Assembly: GCF_002211365.1 (NCBI RefSeq)
Contig: NZ_LOKZ01000007.1
Location: 62,001 to 126,000, forward strand
Length of the DNA stretch: 64,000 nt
Origin: Rhizobium sp. R711
Lineage (GTDB): Bacteria > Pseudomonadota > Alphaproteobacteria > Rhizobiales > Rhizobiaceae
Direction: 5' to 3'
Numbering within the stretch: the stretch's first letter is position 1; every line of letters begins with the position of its first letter. The notes beneath the pieces are model-generated. The model was not told the origin of the DNA and searched no databases. It saw only the letters and a list, made by a program, of their open reading frames with translations. Below, piece by piece: positions 34,379 to 43,183 of the stretch. Position numbers and translations under genes: made by a program.

Positions 34379-37300
34379 ATGATGCGCATCTGGTCGCACC
34401 GCCCCCAATTCTTGCATCTGGGTCTTTTTATTGCCGCCTATGTCCTGGGCTGCGGATTCGCGCAGTTGCTGGCAATCGTGCCTGGAACGGGTATTTCCGT
34501 TTGGCCCCCGAGCGGGCTCTTCATTGCTACGCTTGTTCTTGCCTCCAGGCTTAGCTGGCCGTGGTGGATCCTGGGGGGCTGTCTGGCTGAATTGTTCAGC
34601 AATTTCCTGTGGTTCCACAGTCCGCTGCCTGCTGCCTTCCTGATCTATATCGGCAACGCTCTAGAAGCGGTAACCGGGGCATGGCTCGTGGGCCGGATCT
34701 TGAGGCGACCGGTTCGGCTCGAAACCCTGCGGGAAGTTCTTGCATTCGTCTCACTGGGCGCGGGAATTGCGCCAGTCGTAAGCGCGACGGTGGGAAGTGC
34801 GACACTTGCGTGGTTTGGCATACTATCGCAAACCTTCGGGGCGGCTTGGCCCCTTTGGTGGATCGGAGACGCCACTGGTGTCTTGATCGTCGCTCCACTG
34901 GCGCTGGTCGTATTCCAGAACTGGCACGGTAAAGCCCAGCTTTCGACCGTTCGTTGGATCGAAGCCTGCGTCCTGGGGCTGATCTTTCTCGGCGTCGCCG
35001 CCCTTGCCCTGAGCGGTTACCTACCCTTTGCCTATATCATCATGCCGCCTCTCCTTTGGGCTGCGGTGCGTTTCGAGTTCAAAGGCGCGGCCGTCACCTT
35101 GGCTCTCCTCGCACTGATCACCGCCGCTTTCACAATATCCGGCGCCAGTCCGTTTGCCGGCGATCCCGAGTCCCAGGAGCACAAGCAGATCATGCTGCAG
35201 CTTTTTCTGGCGATCTCGGCATTTTCAGCGCTCGTCGTGGCCGCGATATCCCGGCAGCACCAACTGGCGATGCTTACGTTGCGCCAAAGCGTAGAGGCCT
35301 TGCGCGACCGGGAGCAGGAGCTCTCGCACCTGGTCGATATGGTCCCGAGCCACGTTTGGCGTCTGAGGCCCGACGGCGAGCCCACCTTCTTCAACAGGCG
35401 CATGGTCGATTTCCTCGGTCTGGATGTAGCGGATAGGGATAAACCGGGCATGAGCCGGCTGGAAGCGGTCATAGAGACAGTCGTTCATCCCAATGATGCC
35501 TCCGGGTTCAGGGATGCGCTTACACATTGCCTCGCCACTGGCGAGAGCTTTTCCATGCGTTATCGACTACGCCGCGCCGACGGCATCTATCGCTGGATGT
35601 CGAGCCGTGCCGAGCCGATGCGGGATCAGGCTGGGAGCATCACCCAGTGGTACGGCATCTGTCACGATGTCGATGATGAGATGCGGGCCGAGGAGGCACT
35701 ACGGCAGAACGAGCGACAGTTGCAGCAGATGATAGATGCGGTGCCGGTACGCATCTGGAGTGCTGTGGCTTCGGGTGGGTCGATTTATTTCAACAAGCGC
35801 TATCAGGACCATTTCCGATCCGTTGGCGCGAACGTCGATACCCTTGAGAAGCTGACGATCGAAAGCCTGCTGCAGGAACTAATACATCCAGAAGATGCTC
35901 CCGAAGTGCACGGCACGTTACGGAACTGTTTCGCAACCGGCGCCGGCTCGACGATGCGATTTCGTTGGCGCGAAAAGGATGGCGTTTACAGCTGGGTAGA
36001 GTGCAGAGTGGAACCTCGGTTTGACGCAGACGGGATAATTGCTGAATGGTATGGCGTTTCCCTCGATATCGATGACGAGGTGCGTGCACAGGAGGCGTTG
36101 CGGGAGCGGGAGCTGTCGCTGCTCGTTGATATGGTCCCGGTCCATATTGGCCGCATGTCGCCCAACGGCGAGCCGACCTTCTTCAGCAAGCGCACCTTGC
36201 AATCCATCGGCCTTGACCACGTCGCTTCTTTGGACAAACCGGACATGAGCCGCTTGGCGGCCCTCATAGGGGCAACCGTCCATCCCGAAGATGGCCCGCA
36301 CATGCGGGACGTGATTGACCACGCCCTCGCCACCGGTGAACCCTATACCATAAGGTATCGCCGGCGCCGCGCAGACGGCATCTATCGCTGGATGGAGGGC
36401 CGAGCCGAGCCATTGCGGGATGAACAGGGAGTAATCGTGCAATGGTACGCGGCTGCCATGGACATCGATGAAGAGGTGCGCGCGCAGCAGGCGTTGCAAG
36501 AGCGAGAGCGGGAGCTCCAGCAGTTGATCGACGCGGTGCCGGCTTTGATTTGGGCGACAACGCGCGAGGGAACGCCGATCTACGTCAACAAGCGGTTCAG
36601 GGATGTAACGGGCGCTACGCTCGAGGATATCACAGCGCCTGATGGTTCGCCGTCCCTGAGCGTGATCCATCCGAATGACAGAGACGCGGCTCGGCAAGAC
36701 ATCTGCCATTCATTCAGAACGGGCGCCCCCTACGTTCAGAGGTATCGTCAGCTGCGGACCGACGGCAGCTATCGTTGGACTGAGACCCGGGCAGAGCCGC
36801 TGCGCGACGATAGCGGTGCGATTGTCCACTGGTACGGCGTGAGCGTGGATATCCACGATCTCGTGACCGCGCAGAAGGCCTTGCAGCAAGGCGAACGCCG
36901 CTACCGCGACCTCTTCCACTACATGCCCATCGGCCTCACCCAGGTGGATGCGAGCAAGCTCATTCCCCTGTTCAAGGAGTTACGGGCGCAGGGTGTGACG
37001 GAACTCAAAACCTACATCGACGAACATCCCGAATTCCTGCCGCGTGCGGTGGAAGCTCTGGAGGTTGAAGAAGTCAACCAGCATATCATCGCGATGTTCG
37101 GCGCAAAGGATGCCAGCGAGATGCTCGGGCCGATTGCCCGCTATTGGCAGCCGAGCATTGCCACCATACGCCGCTCCATCGAGGCGCGGTATCGTGGCGA
37201 GGAAGTCTTTCAGGAAGAGACCAAGGTAGCGCGCATGGATGGCAGCGTCATCGATGTCCTTTTCACGACCGCTCGCCCCGGTGCGGTTGCCGACAAGAGT

Positions 37301-38848
37301 CTGGTCGGCTTCATCGATATCACCGAGCGCAAGAAGGCCGAGGTGGCATTGCGCAACCGGGAACGGGAATTCTCGCAGCTCGTCGACCTGGTTCCGAGCC
37401 TGCTATGGCGGCTAAGCCCGGCGGGCGAGCCGGTCTTCTTCAGCAAGCGCATGATCGAGTTCCTCGGTTTGGATGTAGGGGATTACGATGGGTCGGAAAT
37501 GAGCGGGCTAGCTGCAGCCATAGCGGCTCTCGTCCATCCCGATGATGCGGTCCGACTGGCGGAAGCGCTCGACCACTCCTTCGCCACCGGCGAGACCTTT
37601 TCCCTGAACCATCGCCTGCGTCGTGCCGATGGAGTCTATCGCTGGATGTCGGGGCGTGCGGAGCCCCTGCGGGACGAGAGCGGGCGGATCGTCCAGTGGT
37701 ACGGCCTCTCGCATGATATCGACGATCAACTGCGCATCGAGGAGGAGGTGCGAGAGAGAGAGCGTTCGCTCTGGCAGCTCGTTGAAACACTCCCCGTGAT
37801 GATCGATTGCGCCGCGCCGGATGGGGAGCCTGTCTATCGCAACCCTCAACTCCGAGATTTCCTCGGATATAAGCTCGAAGAACTGGACGGAACTGGGAAG
37901 TCCCGATTGGCCGGCACACTCGATGCCGGCGTTCATCCTGACGAGGTCGCTGGCGTCAAGGAGAACTATGCGCATTCATTGGCTACGGGCGAGCCATATG
38001 CGCGTAGACACCGCTTGCGGCGTTCCGATGGCGAATATCGCTGGGTCGAGACGCGCGCTGCGCCAATGCGTAACGCCGGAGGTGAGATCGTTCAGTGGAA
38101 TGTCATCTGCCTCGATATCGACGGAGAAGTTCGGGCGGAGGAAAGGTTGCGTCTTGCGCAAGAGAGCCTTGCACGGGCAAGCCAGGCAGCGAGCCTCTCG
38201 GAGCTTTCGGCTTCTATCGCGCACGAGGTGAACCAGCCCCTGGCGGCCGTCGTCGCGAATTCGCACGCCTGCCAACGCTGGCTCATGGCCGAACCGCCAA
38301 ATATCGAGCGAGCGGAGAAAACGGTAGAGCGCATCATTCGGGATGCCAACTCGGCGGCGGATGTTGTCAGCCGCATTCGCGCCTTGTTCAAGCAATCCGT
38401 GGACACGAGGCTCTATACGGCACTCGCCAGCGTCATCAACGAAGCACGGAGCCTGATGGCTGTTGAAGCGTCACGGCGCCGCGTGCGGATGGACATGAGG
38501 ATCGACGGCGACTTTCCGCTCGTTACCATCGATCGCGTCCAGATCCAGCAGGTTCTGATCAATCTCATTCGCAACGGCATGGAGGCTATGGACTCTATTA
38601 CGGGCGACAGAGTGCTAGGGATTCGCATGCGCCATATGGGGGATGTCATCCAGACTGACATCAGCGATCGCGGCCAAGGTATCGAATTTCCCGAGAGAAT
38701 ATTCGAGCCATTCTTCACAACAAAAGAAGACGGCATGGGCATGGGGCTGGCGATCTGTCGCTCGATTGTCGACACGGCGGACGATTGTGGGCGGAGAACA
38801 ACGAACCGCATGGGGCGACGTTCATCTTCACCTTGCCGGTTGAAATGA
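34379..38848 (+). CDS. MASE1 / multi-PAS sensor histidine kinase, C-terminus frameshifted
   Basis: 1489 residues. About 1-300: MASE1 membrane sensor with eight or so helices ([36 protein letters not shown]). Then seven PAS units at about 307-442, 443-569, 574-700, 706-830, 835-990, 992-1119 and 1124-1250; units 1, 3 and 6 are near copies (RADGIYRWM...RAEP). HisKA has phospho-acceptor His1282 in IAHEVNQPL. HATPase boxes: [38 protein letters not shown]. After SIVD the frame breaks near 38775; the +1 frame continues [20 protein letters not shown] and ends in ATGA overlapping the next gene. ATG 34379 has CAGGAG upstream. Partners are the three response regulators. Confidence 0.85.
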   Translation: MMRIWSHRPQFLHLGLFIAAYVLGCGFAQLLAIVPGTGISVWPPSGLFIATLVLASRLSWPWWILGGCLAELFSNFLWFHSPLPAAFLIYIGNALEAVTGAWLVGRILRRPVRLETLREVLAFVSLGAGIAPVVSATVGSATLAWFGILSQTFGAAWPLWWIGDATGVLIVAPLALVVFQNWHGKAQLSTVRWIEACVLGLIFLGVAALALSGYLPFAYIIMPPLLWAAVRFEFKGAAVTLALLALITAAFTISGASPFAGDPESQEHKQIMLQLFLAISAFSALVVAAISRQHQLAMLTLRQSVEALRDREQELSHLVDMVPSHVWRLRPDGEPTFFNRRMVDFLGLDVADRDKPGMSRLEAVIETVVHPNDASGFRDALTHCLATGESFSMRYRLRRADGIYRWMSSRAEPMRDQAGSITQWYGICHDVDDEMRAEEALRQNERQLQQMIDAVPVRIWSAVASGGSIYFNKRYQDHFRSVGANVDTLEKLTIESLLQELIHPEDAPEVHGTLRNCFATGAGSTMRFRWREKDGVYSWVECRVEPRFDADGIIAEWYGVSLDIDDEVRAQEALRERELSLLVDMVPVHIGRMSPNGEPTFFSKRTLQSIGLDHVASLDKPDMSRLAALIGATVHPEDGPHMRDVIDHALATGEPYTIRYRRRRADGIYRWMEGRAEPLRDEQGVIVQWYAAAMDIDEEVRAQQALQERERELQQLIDAVPALIWATTREGTPIYVNKRFRDVTGATLEDITAPDGSPSLSVIHPNDRDAARQDICHSFRTGAPYVQRYRQLRTDGSYRWTETRAEPLRDDSGAIVHWYGVSVDIHDLVTAQKALQQGERRYRDLFHYMPIGLTQVDASKLIPLFKELRAQGVTELKTYIDEHPEFLPRAVEALEVEEVNQHIIAMFGAKDASEMLGPIARYWQPSIATIRRSIEARYRGEEVFQEETKVARMDGSVIDVLFTTARPGAVADKSLVGFIDITERKKAEVALRNREREFSQLVDLVPSLLWRLSPAGEPVFFSKRMIEFLGLDVGDYDGSEMSGLAAAIAALVHPDDAVRLAEALDHSFATGETFSLNHRLRRADGVYRWMSGRAEPLRDESGRIVQWYGLSHDIDDQLRIEEEVRERERSLWQLVETLPVMIDCAAPDGEPVYRNPQLRDFLGYKLEELDGTGKSRLAGTLDAGVHPDEVAGVKENYAHSLATGEPYARRHRLRRSDGEYRWVETRAAPMRNAGGEIVQWNVICLDIDGEVRAEERLRLAQESLARASQAASLSELSASIAHEVNQPLAAVVANSHACQRWLMAEPPNIERAEKTVERIIRDANSAADVVSRIRALFKQSVDTRLYTALASVINEARSLMAVEASRRRVRMDMRIDGDFPLVTIDRVQIQQVLINLIRNGMEAMDSITGDRVLGIRMRHMGDVIQTDISDRGQGIEFPERIFEPFFTTKEDGMGMGLAICRSIVDTADDCGRRTTNRMGRRSSSPCRLK

Positions 38849-38858
38849 AGGCGGTGCC

Positions 38859-39500
38859 ATGAAGACCGATGATTATATTGTCTTCATCGTGGATGACGAT
38901 GAACGAATTCGAGAGGCTCTCAGCGACCTCCTAGACTCGCATGGCATACGCGCTGTCGCATTTGGATCTGCAGGCGACTATGTGGACGCTGACAAACCTG
39001 ACGCCCCTGCCTGCCTCATACTCGATATCGAACTGCCCGATATCAACGGCCTCGACCTGCAGAAGCAGATCGCCGATGGCGGGCATCCGCCGATCGTTTT
39101 CATTACAGGACACGGCGACATTCCATCTTCAGTGCGTGCGATCAAACACGGCGCCGTCGATTTCCTGACCAAGCCTTTTAGCGATGCGGATCTCATGGCA
39201 GCGGTCCACGCGGCGATTGCCCAGGATCGGGAAAAGAGATTCGAACGCGCTGAACTCGGCATGCTGAGACAACGCTACCTCCATCTGACACCGCGAGAGC
39301 GCGAGGTCCTGCCGCTCGTCGTGAGTGGTCTTCTCAACAAGCAGGCGGCAGCAGAGCTGGGGATCAGCGAAGTCACGCTGCAAATCCACAGAAGGAACGT
39401 GATGCAGAAAATGGCGGCGGCATCGCTCGCCGATCTCGTGCGTATCGCGGAAAGATTGGAAACACCGATTACCCACTCGCGTAAAGTGGGAGGGAATTGA
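38859..39500 (+). CDS. FixJ-family response regulator (REC + LuxR HTH)
   Basis: 213 residues. Receiver with acidic pocket VDDDE and phospho-acceptor Asp56 (LILDIELP), then Thr and Lys in FITGHGDIPSSV and FLTKPF. LuxR-type HTH from about 140: LTPREREVLPLVVSGLLNKQ, AAELGISEVTLQIHRRNVMQKM. Its ATG would overlap the unshifted kinase stop (ATGA at 38859-38862), so it was translationally coupled to the kinase. Probable cognate output regulator. Confidence 0.9.
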   Translation: MKTDDYIVFIVDDDERIREALSDLLDSHGIRAVAFGSAGDYVDADKPDAPACLILDIELPDINGLDLQKQIADGGHPPIVFITGHGDIPSSVRAIKHGAVDFLTKPFSDADLMAAVHAAIAQDREKRFERAELGMLRQRYLHLTPREREVLPLVVSGLLNKQAAAELGISEVTLQIHRRNVMQKMAAASLADLVRIAERLETPITHSRKVGGN

Positions 39501-39502
39501 AC

Positions 39503-39892
39503 ATGAACAAGACAAGACATGTCGTGGCAATTGTTGATGACGATCCAAGAATGCTTGAGTCGGTGGGCGACCTTCTGGAATCTGCGGGCTATGTGGCTGG
39601 CAGCTTCTCGTCGGCAGCGTCGTTGCTCGTCAACGGACTATCGGACCTGGATGTGCTCATCACCGATATAGGGATGCCTGGAATAGACGGCTTTGAACTT
39701 CGTGACCTAGTGAAGAAAGCACGTCCGGAACTGCCGGTATTCCTGGTCACGGGTCGCCACGAAATAGCGGATCAGAGCCGCGCTCGAGGCATCAGCGGTT
39801 TTTTCCGCAAGCCCTTTGATGCCCAGGCACTGCTCGCGGCCATCGCAAGTGCGTTACACAATTCGAGAGATGGAGGGTTACATGAGAGTTGA
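39503..39892 (+). CDS. Single-domain response regulator (receiver only)
   Basis: 129 residues, a lone receiver: AIVDDDPRM, phospho-acceptor Asp55 (LITDIGMPG), LVTGR and FFRKPFD. No output domain, so it may act as a phosphate sink or as a competing or relay receiver for the upstream kinase. ATG 39503 follows GGAGGG; TTG 39497 is too close to it. Overlaps the next regulator by 11 bases. Confidence 0.87.
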   Translation: MNKTRHVVAIVDDDPRMLESVGDLLESAGYVAGSFSSAASLLVNGLSDLDVLITDIGMPGIDGFELRDLVKKARPELPVFLVTGRHEIADQSRARGISGFFRKPFDAQALLAAIASALHNSRDGGLHES

Positions 39893-40574
39893 CCAACCGT
39901 TGCTGCGGAGTTCGGCGCCGTTATCACCGCCGCGCGGAGATGAAGAAGATCAGCCGCTCGTCGTTATTGTCGATGACGATGCATCTATTCGGGAAGCGTT
40001 GGCGGAATTGATCCTGTCAGCGGGCTTCCAGCCCGTCAGCTTTGCCTCGCCCCGCGAATTACTTGACGCCGATATATTGGACAGCCCCGGCTGCTTGATA
40101 CTCGATGTGCGCATGCCCGGCGCAAGCGGTCTCCATTTGCAGCGGCATCTGGCGGAAAACGGAAACCCCAAGCCGATCATCTTTCTGACCGGGCACGGGG
40201 ATATCCCGATGACCGTTCAGGCGATGAAGGCCGGAGCTGTGGATTTTCTCACCAAGCCGGTGCGGGACCAGACGCTGCTTGACGCTGTCACCACGGGCAT
40301 CGCGATCGATGCCGAACGACGGGCGGAAGCCGTGGTCGCCAGGCGCAATATCGAACGTCTTGAGACGCTGACGCAGCGCGAGCGCGAGGTGCTGTATGAA
40401 GTGGCTCATGGACGTCTCAATAAGCAGATCGCCTTCGAGCTCGGCATTAGTGAAGTGACAGTCAAGCTGCATCGCAGCAATGTCATGCACAAGATGGAGG
40501 CCGCCTCCATCGGCGAACTGATCCGGGCGTGGGAAACTCTGCCTGTGCAAATGCGCCAGGCCGCCGCGCGCTAG
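39882..40574 (+). CDS. FixJ-family response regulator (second)
   Basis: 230 residues. A 25-residue proline/acidic N-terminal extension, then a receiver with Asp75 (LILDVRMPG), FLTGHGDIPMTV and FLTKPVRD, and a LuxR HTH (LTQREREVLYEVAHGRLNKQ, ELGISEVTVKLHRSNVMHKM). It resembles the first FixJ-type regulator of the operon, so the two may share targets or be paralogues tuned differently. ATG 39882 has GGAGGG upstream. An IS5-type element begins about 18 bases after its stop. Confidence 0.9.
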   Translation: MRVDQPLLRSSAPLSPPRGDEEDQPLVVIVDDDASIREALAELILSAGFQPVSFASPRELLDADILDSPGCLILDVRMPGASGLHLQRHLAENGNPKPIIFLTGHGDIPMTVQAMKAGAVDFLTKPVRDQTLLDAVTTGIAIDAERRAEAVVARRNIERLETLTQREREVLYEVAHGRLNKQIAFELGISEVTVKLHRSNVMHKMEAASIGELIRAWETLPVQMRQAAAR

Positions 40575-40591
40575 AGAAACCGCTCTGTGGA

Positions 40592-41682
40592 GCGTTGGTG
40601 CGTGGATCGGAGAGTTTTTGGACTCTGATCTTTGATGCCGTCGTTTACGAGGTTGTTCCAATGCGACGGATGGATTTCGGGTGTGCGCATGCAAGCATCC
40701 GATTGAGAACGACGCAGCCGATGGCAACCTCGGTCTGTTGCGCTCCGAAGGTTCGTGCGTGCAATCGGCCACCGATGATCGACTTGTAGCGAGCGATCGC
40801 GGCCTCGACCAGCGAACGCTTGCCGTAGCCAGTCGCAGTCTGCCACTTCATTCGTCCGTCCGTGTTGATCGCCGCGATATGTTGGTCTCGTTGAGTAGGC
40901 GGCTCGGTGTCCGGCCTTTCCACCGCGTTGGCGCGGGGCGGAATGACAACGGCAGCATCGGCGCTGTGCTTGACGACGGCATCGTAAGTCGGGTTACCGT
41001 CATAGGCTCCATCGGCCGTGAACTGACCGATCTGAGCGTCGATCTGGTCGAGTAGCGGCTCCACCTGCGAGGCATCACCAGCGTCTTGGTCGGTCATGAC
41101 ATGGGCGATGATCTCGCCGCTGTCGGCATCCAGCGCCAGATGCAACTTCCGCCAACTGCGACCAGATCTGGCACCGTGCTTCTCCTCCAGCCACTGGCCC
41201 GCGCCGTAGACTTCAAGCCCGGTGCTGTCGATGAGGACGTGCACAGGCCCTTCTGCTGAAACGGAGCGGCCTCGCCGTCTGTCAAATGATCGACCCCTCC
41301 GTGCCCGTCGGCTCAGCGTCGTGTGATCGGGGACGGCGAGATCCAGTCCCATCAGTTTCAGCACCGATGCCAGCAAACCCTCCGTCTGGCGCAGCCGCAA
41401 GCCGAACACCAGGCCCAGCGTCAGAGCGGTCTCGATCGCAAGATCGGAATAGCGCGGTTGACCGCCGCGCATCGTCCGCTTCGGCGCCCCCCACGACGAC
41501 AAAGCTTCTGCGGTTATCCACAGCGTCAGGCTGCCACGCCGGCGAAGGCCTGCCTCGTACTCTGCCCAGTTCGTCACCTTGAACTTCATCTTGCCAATGC
41601 GACGGCGGCGAGCGGCATTGTGCTTGAAAGGCATCGTTGCAAAAAACCAGTTATTGCACTTGCCGCTCATCTACGCCAACGC
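40592..41682. mobile_element. IS5-family insertion sequence (approximate ends)
   Basis: About 1.1 kb around one transposase gene. The ends are inferred from imperfect inverted repeats: GCGTTGGTGCGTGGATC at 40592 inward and the complement of GCTCATCTACGCCAACGC ending at 41682. Similarity is partial, so both limits are uncertain by tens of bases. It separates the third response regulator from an HNH gene fragment. Confidence 0.6.
40645..41634 (-). CDS. IS5-family transposase
   Basis: 329 residues, uninterrupted. DDE transposase with N-terminal KVTNWAEYEAGLRRRGSLTLW, SDLAIETALTLGLVFGLRLRQ, PDHTTLSRRARR, the catalytic VLIDSTGLEVYGAGQW region (first Asp), FTADGAYDG (second Asp) and YGKRSLVEAAIARYKSIIG (Glu). 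ATG 41634 is typical of this group (MPFKHNAARRRRIGKMKFKV). The gene seems intact, so the element may still be mobile. Confidence 0.9.
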   Translation of the reverse strand: MPFKHNAARRRRIGKMKFKVTNWAEYEAGLRRRGSLTLWITAEALSSWGAPKRTMRGGQPRYSDLAIETALTLGLVFGLRLRQTEGLLASVLKLMGLDLAVPDHTTLSRRARRGRSFDRRRGRSVSAEGPVHVLIDSTGLEVYGAGQWLEEKHGARSGRSWRKLHLALDADSGEIIAHVMTDQDAGDASQVEPLLDQIDAQIGQFTADGAYDGNPTYDAVVKHSADAAVVIPPRANAVERPDTEPPTQRDQHIAAINTDGRMKWQTATGYGKRSLVEAAIARYKSIIGGRLHARTFGAQQTEVAIGCVVLNRMLACAHPKSIRRIGTTS

Positions 41683-41780
41683 AATTAACGATCCGCGCAC
41701 CAAGGTCTTCGGCAAGCCGACGCTGATCAAGCCGAGATTAGGGCAGGGCGCCTTTCGGCTGACGATCACCGATAGCCGTC
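41683..41780 (+). pseudogene. HNH endonuclease fragment
   Basis: The plus strand just right of the IS reads NDPRTKVFGKPTLIKPRLGQ then GAFRLTITDS. Rhizobial HNH endonucleases have the pattern GxPxLxxPRLGQGxFRxxVTDxYxRRCAxTGE; here it stops before the Cys/HNH part, where the end of dinB begins. No matching 5' part is left of the IS, so only a short internal piece survives. Confidence 0.5.
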
Positions 41781-41795
41781 GCCCCGCAGCGCTCG

Positions 41796-42875
41796 TTAAA
41801 GACGCAGAACCAGTTGCTCGACGCGTGTTTCGGTCACAGGCTCCAGCGAGGAGAGTGTCACCCCGAGAAGCCGTATTCCCTTGCTGGTGGGAAAGACGCC
41901 TCCCAGCAACACGCAAATGGATTGCTCGATTTCCTGTTTTGACCGAAAACCCTGACCGATCGTTTTTGCGCGTGTGATCTGTGTAAAGTCGGCGTACTTT
42001 ACCTTGAGTGTCACCGTCTTGCCGGCGATCCGATTTGCCTCGCAGTAGCGCCAGACCTTTGCGACCAAAGGCTTTAGTCCTTCCAGGGCAGGTCCGAAGG
42101 CATGAAGATCCTCGGCGAAAGTGTCTTCCGCACCGACCGACTTGCGCACTCGGTTCGGCTTGACCTGGCGCTCGTCGATACCGCGGGCAATGTTAAAGAA
42201 ATAGGGGCCGGATTTGCCGAAGTGCTCGACCAGGAACTCGAACGTCTTCTCCTTCAGCTCCGCCCCGGTATTGATCCCGAGCCGGTGCATCCTATCGGCT
42301 GTAGCCGGGCCGACGCCATGGAACTTTTTGACGGGAAGGGCCTCGACGAAGGCGGGCCCGTTCTTTGGCGTGATGACAGCCTGGCCATTTGGCTTGTTGA
42401 GATCGCTCGCCATCTTGGCGAGGAACTTGTTGTAGGAAATCCCGGCCGAGGCATTGAGGCCGGTGACTGCTTTGATCCTGGCGCGGATCTCCAGCGCAAT
42501 CTCGGTGGCGATCTCCATGCCCTTGAGATTGTGCGTGACGTCGAGATAGGCCTCATCGAGCGAAAGTGGCTCGATGACGGGCGTATATTCGGCGAAGATC
42601 TCGCGGATCTGCTGCGACACTGCTTTATAGACATCGAAGCGTGGCGCCACGAAGATCAGATCCGGGCATTTCCTTTTGGCGGTCACCGACGGCATGGCCG
42701 AATGAACGCCAAAGGCGCGCGCCTCGTAGCTCGCCGCCGCCACGACGCCGCGCGCCGCCGATCCGCCGACCGCAATCGGTTTGCCGCGCAAGTTGGGATC
42801 GTCGCGCTGCTCGACCGATGCGTAAAACGCATCCATGTCCACGTGGACGATTTTGCGGACAGGGGTCGAGCTCAT
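41796..42875 (-). CDS. dinB: DNA polymerase IV (Y family)
   Basis: Translesion polymerase. 359 residues: catalytic acids in HVDMDAFYASVE (Asp13, Asp15) and SLDEAYLDVT, steric-gate region PIAVGGSAARGVVAAASYEAR, helix-hairpin-helix KKFHGVGPATADRMHRLGI, and the C-terminal little finger. It ends LEQLVLRL-like (RVEQLVLRL); no canonical QxSLF beta-clamp motif is visible at the very end. ATG 42875; the longer frame to 42977 is not conserved. A one-mismatch LexA-type box lies 55 bases upstream. Neighbour of the double-strand-break repair genes. Confidence 0.92.
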   Translation of the reverse strand: MSSTPVRKIVHVDMDAFYASVEQRDDPNLRGKPIAVGGSAARGVVAAASYEARAFGVHSAMPSVTAKRKCPDLIFVAPRFDVYKAVSQQIREIFAEYTPVIEPLSLDEAYLDVTHNLKGMEIATEIALEIRARIKAVTGLNASAGISYNKFLAKMASDLNKPNGQAVITPKNGPAFVEALPVKKFHGVGPATADRMHRLGINTGAELKEKTFEFLVEHFGKSGPYFFNIARGIDERQVKPNRVRKSVGAEDTFAEDLHAFGPALEGLKPLVAKVWRYCEANRIAGKTVTLKVKYADFTQITRAKTIGQGFRSKQEIEQSICVLLGGVFPTSKGIRLLGVTLSSLEPVTETRVEQLVLRL

Positions 42876-43183
42876 GTCGTTCACGGCGGCTTCAGCGATT
42901 GCGATCGGATCGGCAATCAATTCACGCCGAAACAAAAAGGGAACATAGCAGGGTTGCGCGCGATAGCAACCATTCAATGAGCGCCATTTGACAGGCCAGC
43001 GAAACTACCTGCGGCCGGAGGCGTTGTCATTTTATGGAGAGCAGCAGCGCGAGGCAGCCCATGGCAAAGACAGGGATGACGAGCGACTTCGACACCTCTG
43101 TCAACCGAGCGCAATCTCCCGCGCTCCCGAGCGCTGAAGAGGAGTGTCACCTGACGACAGGTGCGTAACAGGTCACGAATTCC
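42876..43183. other. Intergenic region between dinB and ligD
   Basis: Divergent promoters. Holds the LexA-like box at 42930-42944 and a short inverted repeat CACCT-GACGAC-AGGTG at about 43146-43161, close to the ligD start. No gene seen. Confidence 0.4.
42930..42944 (-). promoter_or_regulatory. LexA-like box GTTC-N7-GTTT
   Basis: On the minus strand, GTTC and GTTT are 7 bases apart. The rhizobial LexA box is the direct repeat GTTC-N7-GTTC, so one base differs. Position 55 bases before dinB suits SOS control. Confidence 0.45.

Noticed and set aside
35918..36709. 263-codon frame antisense to the PAS region
   Set aside because: Shadow frame of the histidine kinase, itself repeated because the PAS units are repeated.
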